From an uncultured Subdoligranulum sp. (GTDB lineage Bacteria > Bacillota > Clostridia > Oscillospirales > Ruminococcaceae), in contig CALZZE010000002.1 of the NCBI GenBank assembly GCA_945830575.1, positions 1-64,000 of the forward strand: 64,000 nucleotides of DNA, read 5' to 3'. Shown piece after piece: positions 33,876 through 43,218 of the stretch. Positions within the stretch are counted from its first letter, which is position 1. Every line of letters starts with the position of its first letter. Under the pieces are notes generated by a model. That model saw nothing but the letters and a program-made list of their open reading frames with translations, was not told the origin of the DNA and made no database searches. The position numbers and the translations under genes are program-made.

Positions 33876-34646
33876 TCAACCTTTGGTGGCGGCGTCCACG
33901 ATGACGGCGAACTGCTCCGCCTTGAGGGACGCGCCGCCGATGAGGCCGCCGTCCACATCGGGCTTGGAGAGCAGCTCCTCGGCGTTCTTGGGGTTCATGC
34001 TGCCGCCGTACTGGACGGTCAGGCCCTTGGCGGCCTCCTCGCCGTACAGCTCGCCCACCACCTTGCGGATGGCGGCGCAGACCTCCTGCGCCTGCTCGGC
34101 GGTGGCGGTCTTGCCGGTGCCGATGGCCCAGATGGGCTCATAGGCGATGACCACGTTCTTCAGCTCCTCGGCGGTGACGCCGTTCAGCGCGATCTTGGTC
34201 TGCATCCGCACCAGCTCCTCGGTAACGCCCTGCTCCCGCTGGGTCAGGCTCTCGCCCACGCAGATGATGGGCTTGAGGCCGGCGGCCAGCGCGGCGCGGG
34301 ACCGCTTGTTGACGGTCTTGTCGGTCTCGGCAAAATACTGGCGGCGCTCAGAGTGGCCGATGACCACGTATTCCACGCCCAGATCCACCAGCATGTCGGC
34401 GGAAATTTCGCCGGTGAAGGCGCCGGACTTCTCAAAGTGGACGTTCTCGGCGCCCACATGGATGTTGGTGCCCTTGCACTTGGCCACGGCGGTGGTCAGG
34501 TCGGTGAAGGGCACGCAGATGACCACCTCACAAGTGGCGTCCTTGACGGCGGGGATCAGCTCGTCGATGAGGGCGGCAGCCTCGGTGGCGGTCTTGTTCA
34601 TCTTCCAGTTGCCGGCGATGATGGCCTTGCGGTTCTGTTTATCCAT
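33876..34646 (-). CDS. tpiA: Triosephosphate isomerase
   Basis: Interconverts dihydroxyacetone phosphate and glyceraldehyde 3-phosphate. The protein has 256 residues and all catalytic positions: N13 and K15 in AGNWKMNK, H98 in VIGHSERR, and E170 in [11 protein letters not shown], with the flexible phosphate-binding loop. It lies 29 bases from gpmI and 72 bases from pgk in one operon. Confidence 0.98.
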   Translation of the reverse strand: MDKQNRKAIIAGNWKMNKTATEAAALIDELIPAVKDATCEVVICVPFTDLTTAVAKCKGTNIHVGAENVHFEKSGAFTGEISADMLVDLGVEYVVIGHSERRQYFAETDKTVNKRSRAALAAGLKPIICVGESLTQREQGVTEELVRMQTKIALNGVTAEELKNVVIAYEPIWAIGTGKTATAEQAQEVCAAIRKVVGELYGEEAAKGLTVQYGGSMNPKNAEELLSKPDVDGGLIGGASLKAEQFAVIVDAATKG

Positions 34647-34718
34647 GATACATTCTCCTTTTCAAGCAAAGGTGCGGCGGCGCTGTCGCCGCCGCACACG
34701 GGCTTACAATAATTCCAA

Positions 34719-35927
34719 TTATGCCTTCTGAATGACGGCGATGCCGGGCAGCTCCTTACCCTCCAGATATTCCAGAGAGGCGCCGCCGCCGGTGGAGATG
34801 TGGGTCATCTTGTCGCCCAGACCCATCTGCTGCACAGCGGCCGCAGAGTCGCCGCCGCCGATGACGGTGGTGGCATCGCTCTCCGCCATGGCCTTGGCAA
34901 CGGCCAGCGTGCCGGCGGCCAGAGTGGGGTTCTCGAACACGCCCATGGGGCCGTTCCACACCACGGTCTTGGAGGCCTTGACGGCGGCCGCGAACAGCTT
35001 CATGGTCTCGGGGCCGATGTCGCAGCCTTCCATGTCGGCGGGAATGGCGGTGACGGGCACCACCACAGTATCAACGGGAGCATCGATGGGGTCGGGGAAC
35101 GCCTTGACGCAGGCGGTGTCCACGGGCAGCAGCAGCTTGACGCCCTTGGCCTCGGCCTTGGCCATCATTTCCTTGCAGTAGTCCAGCTTGGAGTCATCGC
35201 ACAGGCTCTTGCCGATCTCATAGCCCTGCGCCTTCAGGAAGGTGTAGGCCATGCCGCCGCCGATGATGAGGGTGTCCACCTTCTCCAGCAGGTTGGAGAT
35301 GACGTTGAGCTTGTCCGCCACCTTGGCGCCGCCCAGAATGGCGGTGAAGGGACGCTCGGGGTCATTGACGGCGTTGCCCAGATACTTGATCTCCTTCTCC
35401 ATCAGGTAGCCGACAGCGGTGTCCTTGATGTAATCGGTCACGCCGGCGGTGGAGCAGTGGGCGCGGTGGCAGGAGCCGAAGGCATCGTCCACGTAGGCGT
35501 CGGCCAGAGAAGCCAGATCCTTGCTGAACTCAGGCAGGTTCTTGGTCTCCTCCTTGCGGAAACGGGTGTTCTGCAGCAGCACCACATCGCCGTCCTTCAT
35601 GGCGGCGACAGCGGCCTTGGCGTTGTCGCCCACGACGGTGTCGTCATCGGCAAACACAACGTCCTTGCCCAGCTTGGCGGACAGGGCCACGGCAACGGGG
35701 GCCAGGCTGAACTTGGCCTCGGGGCCGTTCTTGGGCTTGCCCAGATGGCTGCACAGGATGACCTTCGCGCCATCGTTGATGAGCTTCTGGATGGTGGGCA
35801 GAGCCGCGTTGATGCGGTTCTCGTTGGTGATGACGCCCTCCTTCATGGGGACGTTGAAATCGCAGCGCACCAGCACGCGCTTGCCGGCGTAGTTCTGATC
35901 GTCGATGGTCTTTTTACCCAAACCCAT
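34719..35927 (-). CDS. pgk: Phosphoglycerate kinase
   Basis: Transfers phosphate from 1,3-bisphosphoglycerate to ADP in glycolysis. The 402-residue protein has the signature [15 protein letters not shown] near the N-terminus, SHLGKPKNG, and the C-terminal nucleotide-binding GGGDSAAAV and [13 protein letters not shown]. It is the first gene of the pgk-tpiA-gpmI operon. Its leader carries a GC-rich hairpin (about 35967-35996), and a consensus promoter lies further upstream. Confidence 0.98.
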   Translation of the reverse strand: MGLGKKTIDDQNYAGKRVLVRCDFNVPMKEGVITNENRINAALPTIQKLINDGAKVILCSHLGKPKNGPEAKFSLAPVAVALSAKLGKDVVFADDDTVVGDNAKAAVAAMKDGDVVLLQNTRFRKEETKNLPEFSKDLASLADAYVDDAFGSCHRAHCSTAGVTDYIKDTAVGYLMEKEIKYLGNAVNDPERPFTAILGGAKVADKLNVISNLLEKVDTLIIGGGMAYTFLKAQGYEIGKSLCDDSKLDYCKEMMAKAEAKGVKLLLPVDTACVKAFPDPIDAPVDTVVVPVTAIPADMEGCDIGPETMKLFAAAVKASKTVVWNGPMGVFENPTLAAGTLAVAKAMAESDATTVIGGGDSAAAVQQMGLGDKMTHISTGGGASLEYLEGKELPGIAVIQKA

Positions 35928-36008
35928 AGTGAAAAACTCCCTTCGATACTCCTAAATTTATTTGTGCCGCCCCGCCCCCTTTTCGGCGGGGCGTTCTGGC
36001 CTACCCTT

Positions 36009-36037
36009 ATTATAGCGGCAAACCGCCATTTATGCAA
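36009..36037 (-). promoter_or_regulatory. Promoter of the glycolytic operon
   Basis: On the minus strand: TTGCAT, 17 bp, TATAAT, with a leader of about 75 bases before pgk. It is back to back with the promoter at 36066. Confidence 0.75.
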
Positions 36038-36065
36038 GGGGATTTTGATATTTTTTTAACGCGGC

Positions 36066-36094
36066 TTGCTCTTTTTGCCATCCAACGCTATAAT
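36066..36094 (+). promoter_or_regulatory. Promoter of the O-antigen-ligase-like gene
   Basis: TTGCTC, 17 bp, TATAAT, about 40 bases before the ATG at 36135. Confidence 0.7.
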
Positions 36095-36134
36095 GGGCAG
36101 AAAACGGCATATTAGCAAGAAAGAGGTCGTCGTT

Positions 36135-37676
36135 ATGAAAACACCACGTTTCACCGCAGCGGATGCTGCGCTGGCCTATGCCGCAGGGGTCATGGGATGG
36201 TATCCATGGGTGCTGCGGGGGTATCTGGATCTCAGCCCTTTTAAGCTCGGCGTGTTTCTGGCTTTCACGCTGCTGTGTGTGCTGGCAGTCAGCTTTCTGA
36301 TGGAGGATACCCGGCCCGCCCGGCCCGCGCCCGCCACCGTCTGGATGCTGCTGTGGGCGGCTTCCACGGCGGTGAGCACCGCTTTTTCGCTGTCCCCCGC
36401 ATCGAGCCTGTGGAACAGCGAGAGCTATCTGGGCGGGCTGTTCCTCTGTGTTGGCTGTCTGTCGGGCTATCTGCTGGTGCAGAGCTTTCTTCCCACCGGC
36501 GCGCCATCCTTTCTGGCAAAGCTGTTGACGCTCTCCGGCGTGGGGGTGGGGCTGCTGGGGGTGCTGAACAATTTCGGCGTTGACCCGCTGGGCTTTTCCG
36601 CCGCCATCGAGGAGAGCCAGCGCAATATTTTCTTTTCCACCATCGGCAATGTAGATTACCTGAACAGCCTGCTCTGCCTCTGGATCCCGCTGGCGGTGTG
36701 GGCGTATCTGGACGCCGGGCAGCTGTGGGGGCTGGCGGGGTCCACGGCGGGCTTTGTGTGCCTGGCCGCGTTGGACCCTGGCATTGCCAGCCTTGGTCTT
36801 GCGGCGGCGTTTGCCATGCTGCTGTGGTGCTGTCCGCTGGACGGCGGGCGGTGGTCCCGGCTGTTTGTGCTGGGTGTGCTGTGGCTGGGCGCTCAGCTGG
36901 CGGTACAGAGGCTGCAGACCGTCTTTCCTCTGCGCATGGTGGAGCGCCCCATGGAGGTGCTGGGGGCTCCGCTGACGGCGCTGACCGGCATGGCGGCGTG
37001 CGCGGTGCTGGCGGTGCTGCTGCGCCGCATCAAAACGTCACATCTGACGGTGCAGCGGGGGCTTGTGCTGGGACTTTGCGCCGCGGCGGCGCTGCTGTTC
37101 CTGTGGCGCAACCACGGCGGGCCTTCGCTGGGCGGCTTTGACAACCTGTTCCTGCTGGGTCCCGGCTGGGCCACCGACCGGGGCGCCATCTTCGCGGACT
37201 GCTGGGCGCTCTACCGGAACGGCAGTCTGCTGCGCAAGCTGGTGGGCATTGGGCCGGGTATGCTGCACCGCGCCATGACGGCGGCAGGAAGCGGCGTCCC
37301 CTATCCGCTGGAGGATGCCATCGGCGCCCACAACGAATACCTGGAGATGCTGCTCTGTTGCGGCGCAGCCGGACTGGCCGCCTGGCTGGGCGTGCTGGTC
37401 AGCCATCTGCGCGGGGCGCTGGGGAACCGCTCCTCCGCCGGCTGGGCGCTGTCCCTGTGCGCCTACGCCGGGCAGGCATTTTTCAATAACCGTGTGGCGG
37501 CGGTGTTTCCCGTGGCGGTTCTGGTACTGGCTGTGCTGCGGGTCTGCAGCCGGGAACAGCCTTCCCCCCTCTCCCGCCGCCGCGGTCTTGCCTGCAGTCT
37601 GGCAGGCGGCGCATTCCTCCTCTGCTGTCTGCCAGCGGGCGCTGTCCTCAGCAGACTGCTGCATTTTTTCGCATAA
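36135..37676 (+). CDS. O-antigen ligase-like polytopic membrane protein
   Basis: A 513-residue protein with about 12 transmembrane segments and a large extracytoplasmic loop near residues 355-420. That loop contains IGAHNEYLEMLLCCGAAGL, the HN.YL motif typical of WaaL/Wzy_C-type ligases and polymerases. The start at 36135 fits the promoter; AAGAGG precedes it. Family members join or polymerise glycans at the outer face of the membrane, but Gram-positive homologues have no proven substrate. It stands alone between the glycolytic operon and a secreted-protein gene. Confidence 0.8.
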   Translation: MKTPRFTAADAALAYAAGVMGWYPWVLRGYLDLSPFKLGVFLAFTLLCVLAVSFLMEDTRPARPAPATVWMLLWAASTAVSTAFSLSPASSLWNSESYLGGLFLCVGCLSGYLLVQSFLPTGAPSFLAKLLTLSGVGVGLLGVLNNFGVDPLGFSAAIEESQRNIFFSTIGNVDYLNSLLCLWIPLAVWAYLDAGQLWGLAGSTAGFVCLAALDPGIASLGLAAAFAMLLWCCPLDGGRWSRLFVLGVLWLGAQLAVQRLQTVFPLRMVERPMEVLGAPLTALTGMAACAVLAVLLRRIKTSHLTVQRGLVLGLCAAAALLFLWRNHGGPSLGGFDNLFLLGPGWATDRGAIFADCWALYRNGSLLRKLVGIGPGMLHRAMTAAGSGVPYPLEDAIGAHNEYLEMLLCCGAAGLAAWLGVLVSHLRGALGNRSSAGWALSLCAYAGQAFFNNRVAAVFPVAVLVLAVLRVCSREQPSPLSRRRGLACSLAGGAFLLCCLPAGAVLSRLLHFFA

Positions 37677-37741
37677 TTTTGCCAGATTTTCCGCCGTTTC
37701 CCTCACTTTATTGCTTTTCTTGCTGTTTTTTCTGTTTCTTC

Positions 37742-37791
37742 TTGCATTTCGCATAACACAAAACTATAATTTGTAACGAACTATGGTTCGT
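37742..37791 (+). promoter_or_regulatory. Promoter with adjoining palindrome
   Basis: TTGCAT, 17 bp, TATAAT, followed at once by the inverted repeat ACGAAC-TATG-GTTCGT (37776-37791) close to the start of transcription. The palindrome may be an operator or a stabilising 5' hairpin of the mRNA. Confidence 0.7.
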
Positions 37792-37828
37792 AGTTTCTTA
37801 TAATTTTAGTAAAGGAGTCTGACATTTC

Positions 37829-38245
37829 ATGAAAAAACTGATCCGTGTCGCCGCTGTTTCGATGGCCATTGCCTGCTGCAGCTGTGCCGCTGCGATTTCT
37901 GTGGGCGCCGCTTCCACCCCCGAAAACGCCAAAGTGTCTACCGCTGAGAACGCCAACGCTCACAGCGACATCGGCGAAGCCATCAAGAACGGCACCTGGG
38001 GCAAGCCCTCCGTCGTGGCCAACACCAGTGGTTCCTATCACGCCCCCACCAAGGCCGCAGCCGCTGAGAAGCTGACCACCAAGTCCTTCACCGCTTCCAC
38101 TGTGTATGTGGATCCCGTCACCCATGCCATCAGCAACGTTTTTGACGCTGACGGCAACCTGATTCCCGCCACCTTGAGCTCTGACGGCCACTGGTACATC
38201 GTTCCCACCAATGAGGGCTACCTGTTCCTGGCGACCGGCCGCTGA
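37829..38245 (+). CDS. Small secreted protein, function unknown
   Basis: A 138-residue protein with a signal peptide (MKKLIRVAAVSMAIACCSC, cleavage probably near SVGA at about 26-28). The mature part is about 110 residues, low in charge, rich in A, S and T, and ends with VDPVTHAISNVFDADGNLIPATL and GHWYIVPTNEGYLF, a compact beta-like domain. No family is recognised. A consensus promoter, AAAGGAG before the ATG and a strong terminator suggest high expression of a single-gene transcript. Confidence 0.75.
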   Translation: MKKLIRVAAVSMAIACCSCAAAISVGAASTPENAKVSTAENANAHSDIGEAIKNGTWGKPSVVANTSGSYHAPTKAAAAEKLTTKSFTASTVYVDPVTHAISNVFDADGNLIPATLSSDGHWYIVPTNEGYLFLATGR

Positions 38246-38259
38246 TCGCTCTGTTTTTT

Positions 38260-38282
38260 GCCCCGCAGCTGAGCTGCGGGGC
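38260..38282 (+). terminator. Palindromic terminator, first copy
   Basis: GCCCCGCAGCT and AGCTGCGGGGC form an 11-bp perfect stem around one base; TTTTTTG lies on its left. The same 23 bp recur at 38479. Confidence 0.8.
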
Positions 38283-38310
38283 TCAGTGTGTCGAAAAACC
38301 TTAATTCGCG

Positions 38311-38432
38311 TTTGTAGGGGGCGGCGTCCTCGACGCCCCGTGGAGCGCCGTCTCGCAAAAAACATCGTTGTAAGGACACCTTTTTCGGGCGGGACTGCAG
38401 GGCACCCTTACGGGCTGTCCCGCCCCTACAAA
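38311..38432. repeat. MITE-like element of about 122 bp
   Basis: It begins TTTGTAGGGG and ends with the exact complement CCCCTACAAA. Inside are two hairpins: GGCGTC/GACGCC (38323-38337) and GGGCGGGAC/GTCCCGCCC (about 38387-38425). There is no open frame. It fits a short non-autonomous palindromic repeat. The stretch 38246-38594 otherwise holds only terminators and a promoter. Confidence 0.65.
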
Positions 38433-38478
38433 TGATGGCAAGGTTTCTCGTTGTGATTGGACTTTTTTGACAGTCTGT

Positions 38479-38507
38479 GCCCCGCAGCTGAGCTGCGGGG
38501 CTTTTTT
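38479..38507 (+). terminator. Palindromic terminator, second copy
   Basis: Identical 23-bp palindrome to that at 38260, here followed by TTTTTT. Confidence 0.8.
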
Positions 38508-38517
38508 GTGCGCATTT

Positions 38518-38576
38518 TGCAAAGTCTGCTTGACAAATTATGCAAAGCGTGCTATGCTAAAAATGCAAAGTCGACT
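38518..38576 (+). promoter_or_regulatory. Consensus promoter with three direct repeats
   Basis: TTGACA (38530), 17 bp, TATGCT (38553). The motif TGCAAAG recurs at 38518, 38541 and 38564, exactly 23 bp apart, upstream of, between and just after the promoter boxes. This suggests autoregulation by the XRE protein encoded next. Confidence 0.7.
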
Positions 38577-38594
38577 ATGCAAAAGGAGTACCCT

Positions 38595-38792
38595 ATGAAA
38601 ACCAATCTTCCCGCGCTGCGCAAGGCCCGCAAGCTCAGCCAGCAGGAACTGGCCGACGCGGTGGGCGTGACGCGGCAGACCATCACCAGCATCGAGGTGG
38701 GCAAGTACGTTGCCAGCCTGCCGCTGGCGTTCAAAATTGCCCGGTATTTCGGGCTGGCCATCGAGGACGTATTTATTGATGAGGAGGAATGA
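38595..38792 (+). CDS. Small XRE-type regulator
   Basis: A 65-residue single-domain Cro/C1-type repressor (LRKARKLSQQELADAVGVTRQTITSIEVGKYVASLPLAFKIA split over residues 8-48). It resembles the YgzD/YazB group, which commonly pairs with a small membrane protein. AAAAGGAG precedes the ATG. The membrane-protein gene starts 3 bases after its stop, so the two form one operon. Confidence 0.88.
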   Translation: MKTNLPALRKARKLSQQELADAVGVTRQTITSIEVGKYVASLPLAFKIARYFGLAIEDVFIDEEE

Positions 38793-38795
38793 GCC

Positions 38796-39284
38796 ATGCT
38801 GTTGAAACTGCTGACCTATGATACCAATGTGACCGAGGCCGAATATCGCCGCCACCGCACCGGCCTTTTGTGGTTGTGGGCGGGGCTGATGCTGGCCGGC
38901 GTGCTGACCATTCTGTTTTCCGCCTTCGGGGTGCCGCTGCTGGTGACTGACCCGGCGCGGGTGGATTTCTGCATGGGCATGTATTGCGGCATCGGCACGG
39001 CGCTGCTGGTAATCGCCCTGCTGCAATTCATCCGCAGCTGGCAGATGCTCCGCGATGACAAAAAGCTGCGCGCCGCCTACATCCGGGACACCGACGAGCG
39101 CCGCCGGGAAATCAGCAGCCGCGCCGTCTACGCCGCCGGCATGACCATGGTAGTGGCGCTGTATGTGGCGCTGCTGGCTGCCGGGCTGTTCTGGCCGGAG
39201 GTATTCTGGTTCTGCTACGCCATGGTGATGGGCTTTGTGGTGCTGATTCTGGGGTTCCATTTCTATTATGAGCATAAGCTGTGA
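38796..39284 (+). CDS. Small membrane protein paired with the XRE regulator
   Basis: A 162-residue protein with four transmembrane segments (about residues 26-46, 60-82, 114-134 and 138-157) and a charged cytoplasmic loop (about 84-110) rich in R, D and E. It resembles DUF2178/DUF3796-like membrane proteins that follow XRE genes. Its function is unknown; a sensor role that controls the repressor is a guess from pairing. Confidence 0.75.
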   Translation: MLLKLLTYDTNVTEAEYRRHRTGLLWLWAGLMLAGVLTILFSAFGVPLLVTDPARVDFCMGMYCGIGTALLVIALLQFIRSWQMLRDDKKLRAAYIRDTDERRREISSRAVYAAGMTMVVALYVALLAAGLFWPEVFWFCYAMVMGFVVLILGFHFYYEHKL

Positions 39285-39455
39285 GGGGTTCGCAACGTCT
39301 TTCCTAAAATTTTTTACAATTTTTTTGAAAAAACTGTTTATTATTTCCAAGATTTGTGGTAAAGTAGAAACAATCGGTGCGATGGTTCTGCCATGCACCC
39401 ACAAATCTACGCCGGACAGCCCCGGTTTCCGGCGCGAAAAGAGGTTAGGAACCCA

Positions 39456-41531
39456 ATGGACTACGCAAGCAAAGACATCCGCAACATTCTGGTAGCCGGT
39501 CACGCCGGCTGCGGCAAGACCACTCTGGTGGAAGCCCTTCTGTACATGTCCGGCGCCACCGAGCGCATGGGCCGTGTGGAGGACGGCACCACCGTCAGCG
39601 ACTTTGACCCCGAGGAAGCCCGCCGCAAGGCATCGCTGAACGCCAGTGTGGTTCCCGTGGAAAAGGACGGCGTCAAGTTTAATTTCATCGACGCGCCCGG
39701 TCTGTTTGACTTCGAGACCGGCGCGGCGGAGGGCGCTATGGCCGCCGAGAGCGTGCTCATCTGCGTTTCCGGCCGTTCCGGCGTCACCGTGGGCGCGGAA
39801 AAGGCCTACAAGCTGGCGCTGAAAAACAACAAGGCCCGCATGGTGTTCGTCACCAAATGCGATCTGGAAAACGCCGACTACTTCAAGATTCTGGAACAGC
39901 TGAAAATCCAGTTCGGCCCCAGCATCTGCCCCTGCGTGGTGCCCCACCGTCTGGACGACGGCACCGTGGCGTACATCAACCTGTTCAGCCAGAAGGCCTT
40001 CAAGTACGAGAGCGGCAAACAGGTGCAGATCGACCTGCCGGACATCGGCCACCGCTTTGACGGCCTGATCGAGGCCATGAGCGAGGCCATCGCCGAGACC
40101 GATGAGTCCCTGATGGAGAAATTCTTCGAGGGTGAGCCGTTTACCACCGAGGAGATCGTGCGCGGCATGGCCACCGGCGTGCGCAGCGGCCAGATCACCC
40201 CCGTTCTGTGCGGCAGCGCCGTCAACGCGCAGGCGCTGGATATGCTGCTGTATAACCTGAGCGTGCTGCTGCCCGGCGCGGACGCCGCCGCGGCGATGGG
40301 CGAGACCAAGGACGGCGAGGCCGTGGAGGTCACCGCCGACGAGAACGCCCCCCTGTGCGCCTATGTGTTCAAGACGGTGGCCGACCCGTTCGTGGGCAAG
40401 CTGAGCTTTATCAAGGTGCTGTCCGGCAAGCTGACCGCCGCCTCCAACGTCATCAACGCCCGCACCGGCCAGCCGGAGCGCCTGGGCAAGACGCTGACCA
40501 TCTGCGGCAAAAAGCAGAGCGACACCGCTGCCATCACCACCGGCGACATCGGCGCGGTCGCCAAGCTGGCCACCGCCAAGACCGGCGATACCCTGTGCGA
40601 CCCCGCCCGCGTGGTGGCGCTGCCCGCCCCCAGCTACCCCACCCCCTGCTACCGCATGGCGGTCAAGGTGGCCAAGAAGGGCGACGAGGGCAAGGTGTCC
40701 GGCGCGCTGGCCCGCCTCATCGAGGAGGACCCCTCCATCAGCTTTGCGGTGGACGCCGAGACCAAACAGCAGGTCATCGCGGGTCTGGGCACCCAGCATC
40801 TGGAGGTGGCGCTTGCCAAGCTGAAAAACAAGTTCGGCGTGGAGATCACGCTGGACGTGCCCCGCGTTCCCTACCGGGAATCCATCCGCAAGAGCTGCAA
40901 GGCCCAGGGCCGCCACAAGAAGCAGACCGGCGGCCACGGCCAGTTCGGCGATGTGTGGATCCAGTTCGAGCCTACCGAGGGCGAGGACGTGGTGTTTGAG
41001 GAGAAGGTGTTCGGCGGAAGCGTGCCCAAGAACTTCTTCCCCGCTGTTGAAAAGGGCGTGCGTCAGGCCGCCGAGCACGGCGTGCTGGCGGGCTATCCCA
41101 TGGTGGGTCTGAAGGCCACCCTGCTGGACGGCAGCTACCATCCCGTAGACTCCAGCGAAATGGCGTTCATCATGGCCGCCAAGCTGGCGTACAAGGCCGC
41201 CGTGCCTGAGGCCGGCCCCGTTCTGCTGGAGCCTATCGGCACGCTGCGCGCCCACGTGCCCGCCGACAACACCGGCGACATCATGGGCGAGGTCACCAAG
41301 CGCCGCGGCCGCGTGCTGGGCATGAACCCCGACGAGGACGGCGAGCAGGTGGTGGAGGCCGAGGTGCCCATGGCCGAAATGCAGGATTTTGCCACCTTCC
41401 TGCGGCAGCTCACCCAAGGCCGCGGCTGGTACACCTTTGACTTTGTCCGCTACGAGACACTGCCCCAGATGCTGGAAGGCAAGGTCATCGAGCAGGCCAA
41501 GGCACTTGGCAACTTTGCCGACGACGAATAA
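39456..41531 (+). CDS. EF-G-like translational GTPase (divergent paralogue)
   Basis: A 691-residue protein with the full EF-G domain order. The P-loop is GHAGCGKTT (residues 15-23), but G3 is DAPG instead of DTPG (79-82) and G4 is TKCD instead of NKxD (133-136). Domain IV has the usual GGHGQFGDVWIQFEP and the C-terminus ends normally. It is intact, so the changes are not decay. It belongs to the second EF-G-like lineage common in Firmicutes, not to the main fusA, which would normally sit with ribosomal genes. AAGAGG precedes the ATG at 39456. No partner genes are nearby. Confidence 0.88.
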   Translation: MDYASKDIRNILVAGHAGCGKTTLVEALLYMSGATERMGRVEDGTTVSDFDPEEARRKASLNASVVPVEKDGVKFNFIDAPGLFDFETGAAEGAMAAESVLICVSGRSGVTVGAEKAYKLALKNNKARMVFVTKCDLENADYFKILEQLKIQFGPSICPCVVPHRLDDGTVAYINLFSQKAFKYESGKQVQIDLPDIGHRFDGLIEAMSEAIAETDESLMEKFFEGEPFTTEEIVRGMATGVRSGQITPVLCGSAVNAQALDMLLYNLSVLLPGADAAAAMGETKDGEAVEVTADENAPLCAYVFKTVADPFVGKLSFIKVLSGKLTAASNVINARTGQPERLGKTLTICGKKQSDTAAITTGDIGAVAKLATAKTGDTLCDPARVVALPAPSYPTPCYRMAVKVAKKGDEGKVSGALARLIEEDPSISFAVDAETKQQVIAGLGTQHLEVALAKLKNKFGVEITLDVPRVPYRESIRKSCKAQGRHKKQTGGHGQFGDVWIQFEPTEGEDVVFEEKVFGGSVPKNFFPAVEKGVRQAAEHGVLAGYPMVGLKATLLDGSYHPVDSSEMAFIMAAKLAYKAAVPEAGPVLLEPIGTLRAHVPADNTGDIMGEVTKRRGRVLGMNPDEDGEQVVEAEVPMAEMQDFATFLRQLTQGRGWYTFDFVRYETLPQMLEGKVIEQAKALGNFADDE

Positions 41532-41544
41532 CCCCCCCTCTCAG

Positions 41545-41568
41545 CGCCCCGGCCCCGCCGGGGCGTTT
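41545..41568 (+). terminator. Terminator after the EF-G-like gene
   Basis: CGCCCCGGC and GCCGGGGCG form a 9-bp stem followed by TTTCT. Confidence 0.75.
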
Positions 41569-41690
41569 CTGATGCGTAACATTTTCCCGAAAATACAAAA
41601 GATTTTTCTAATGCCCTTGCCCCGTTTTATGGTATGCTGAAATCACAGGAACCACAGCGGGCAAAGCCCGGAAATGGAAAGGAGAACAAA

Positions 41691-43211
41691 ATGTCGGAAT
41701 TTGTGAAACTGAACCTCACCGGCCTGAAGGAGCTGCGTCAGGTCAACCCCATGATGATGTCCTACAACGTGGAATTTGCCGAGGTCACCGGCGGCACCTT
41801 CTGGAAGGCGTACACCCCCGGTCAGGTGGCAGGCACTGAGCCGTTCGTGCTGAAGCCCGCGAACTCCTACGAGGCCATGATGGGCGACCTGATGCAGATG
41901 TACCCGCCCATCGACCTGTATGACGAGCGCATCCGCAAGCTGGCGAAGGAATTCGGCCCCGCGTGGGTGCGGGTGTCCGGCACCTGGGCCACCAAGACCT
42001 ACTACGACTTTGACGGCACCACCGGCGGCAAGGCCCCGGAGGGCTATCTGAACGTGCTGACCAAGGATCAGTGGCTGGGCGTGCTGGACTTTGTGAAGGC
42101 GGTGGGCGCCAAGCTGCTCATCAGCGTGGCGAACTGCCCCGGCCTGCATGCCCACGATGAGCCGTGGCCCAGCACTGAGGCGGAGAAGATTTTCAAGCTG
42201 AGCGCCGACTACGGCGTGCCCATCTCCGCCGCCGAGTTTGCCAACGAGCCCAACATGATGGAGCAGACCGGCTTTGCCCCCGGCTACACGCCGGAGGACT
42301 ACCGCCGCGACCAGGACCTGTTCTTTGCGTGGCTGCGCAAAAATCACCCCGACTGCCTGTGCGTCGGCCCCTGCACCGTCGGCCCGGACGCCAGCCTTGG
42401 CAAGAAAAACCAGCAGGGCGTGGGCGGCATTGAGCAGGTGTTCAAGAGTTGCTACTGCCGCGACCTGATGGACGGCACCACCGAGCCGCTGGATGTGTTC
42501 AGCTACCACTACTACAACAGCGTGTCGGAGCGTCTTGCCATGATGATGCCCGCCGGGCACTGGGACGCCAGCGAGGCCCACACCGAGGCTTATCTGGACG
42601 TGGCCCCCGCCTGCGCCCGCGCCTACGCCCCGCTGCGGGACAAATACTGCCCCGGCGGCGAGATGTGGGTCACCGAGTCCGGCGACGCGGGCGGCGGCGG
42701 CGACACCTGGGCCTCCACCTATCTGGATGTGCTGCGCACCCTCAACGAGCTGGGCACCTTTGCCGCCATCACCGACGGCGTGATTTTCCACAACACGCTG
42801 GCAGCCTCGGACTACGCCTTCCTCTCCCGCGGCGACCACATGCCCCGCCCCAACTACTTTGCGGTGCTTTTGTGGAACCGCCTGATGGGCACCACCGTCT
42901 TTGACGCGGAGCAGCCCATCCGGGAGGGTGCCCACGTGTTCGTCCACTCCCGCAGGGACGGCAAGGACGGCAAGGCAGTGCTGGTCATCAACAACTCGCT
43001 GACTGAATCCACCACCGTGGAGCTGCCCGCCGACGCCACCCGCTACACGCTGGCGGGCAAGGACGGCAATATGCGCGCCACCGTGATGACGCTGAACGGC
43101 CGCGATCTGGTGCTGGGCGAGGGCGACGCCCTGCCCGACCTGTCCGGCGAGGCCCAGCCCGCGGGCGCTGTGGAAGTGGCCCCCGGCAGCTGCGTGTTCT
43201 TCGTTCTGTAA
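41691..43211 (+). CDS. GH79-like (heparanase / beta-glucuronidase family) glycosidase
   Basis: A 506-residue protein with no signal peptide, so probably cytoplasmic. The clan-A catalytic pair is visible: the acid/base glutamate in AAEFANEPN (about residue 186) and the nucleophile in WVTESGDAGGGG (about 329). The spacing and the NEP and TES.GGG contexts match GH79 enzymes, which act on uronic-acid-containing glycans. The C-terminal beta domain follows from about residue 430. GGAGAAC precedes the ATG. It is monocistronic and followed by a strong bidirectional terminator. Substrate and exact family need alignment. Confidence 0.75.
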   Translation: MSEFVKLNLTGLKELRQVNPMMMSYNVEFAEVTGGTFWKAYTPGQVAGTEPFVLKPANSYEAMMGDLMQMYPPIDLYDERIRKLAKEFGPAWVRVSGTWATKTYYDFDGTTGGKAPEGYLNVLTKDQWLGVLDFVKAVGAKLLISVANCPGLHAHDEPWPSTEAEKIFKLSADYGVPISAAEFANEPNMMEQTGFAPGYTPEDYRRDQDLFFAWLRKNHPDCLCVGPCTVGPDASLGKKNQQGVGGIEQVFKSCYCRDLMDGTTEPLDVFSYHYYNSVSERLAMMMPAGHWDASEAHTEAYLDVAPACARAYAPLRDKYCPGGEMWVTESGDAGGGGDTWASTYLDVLRTLNELGTFAAITDGVIFHNTLAASDYAFLSRGDHMPRPNYFAVLLWNRLMGTTVFDAEQPIREGAHVFVHSRRDGKDGKAVLVINNSLTESTTVELPADATRYTLAGKDGNMRATVMTLNGRDLVLGEGDALPDLSGEAQPAGAVEVAPGSCVFFVL

Positions 43212-43218
43212 ATCTGCA

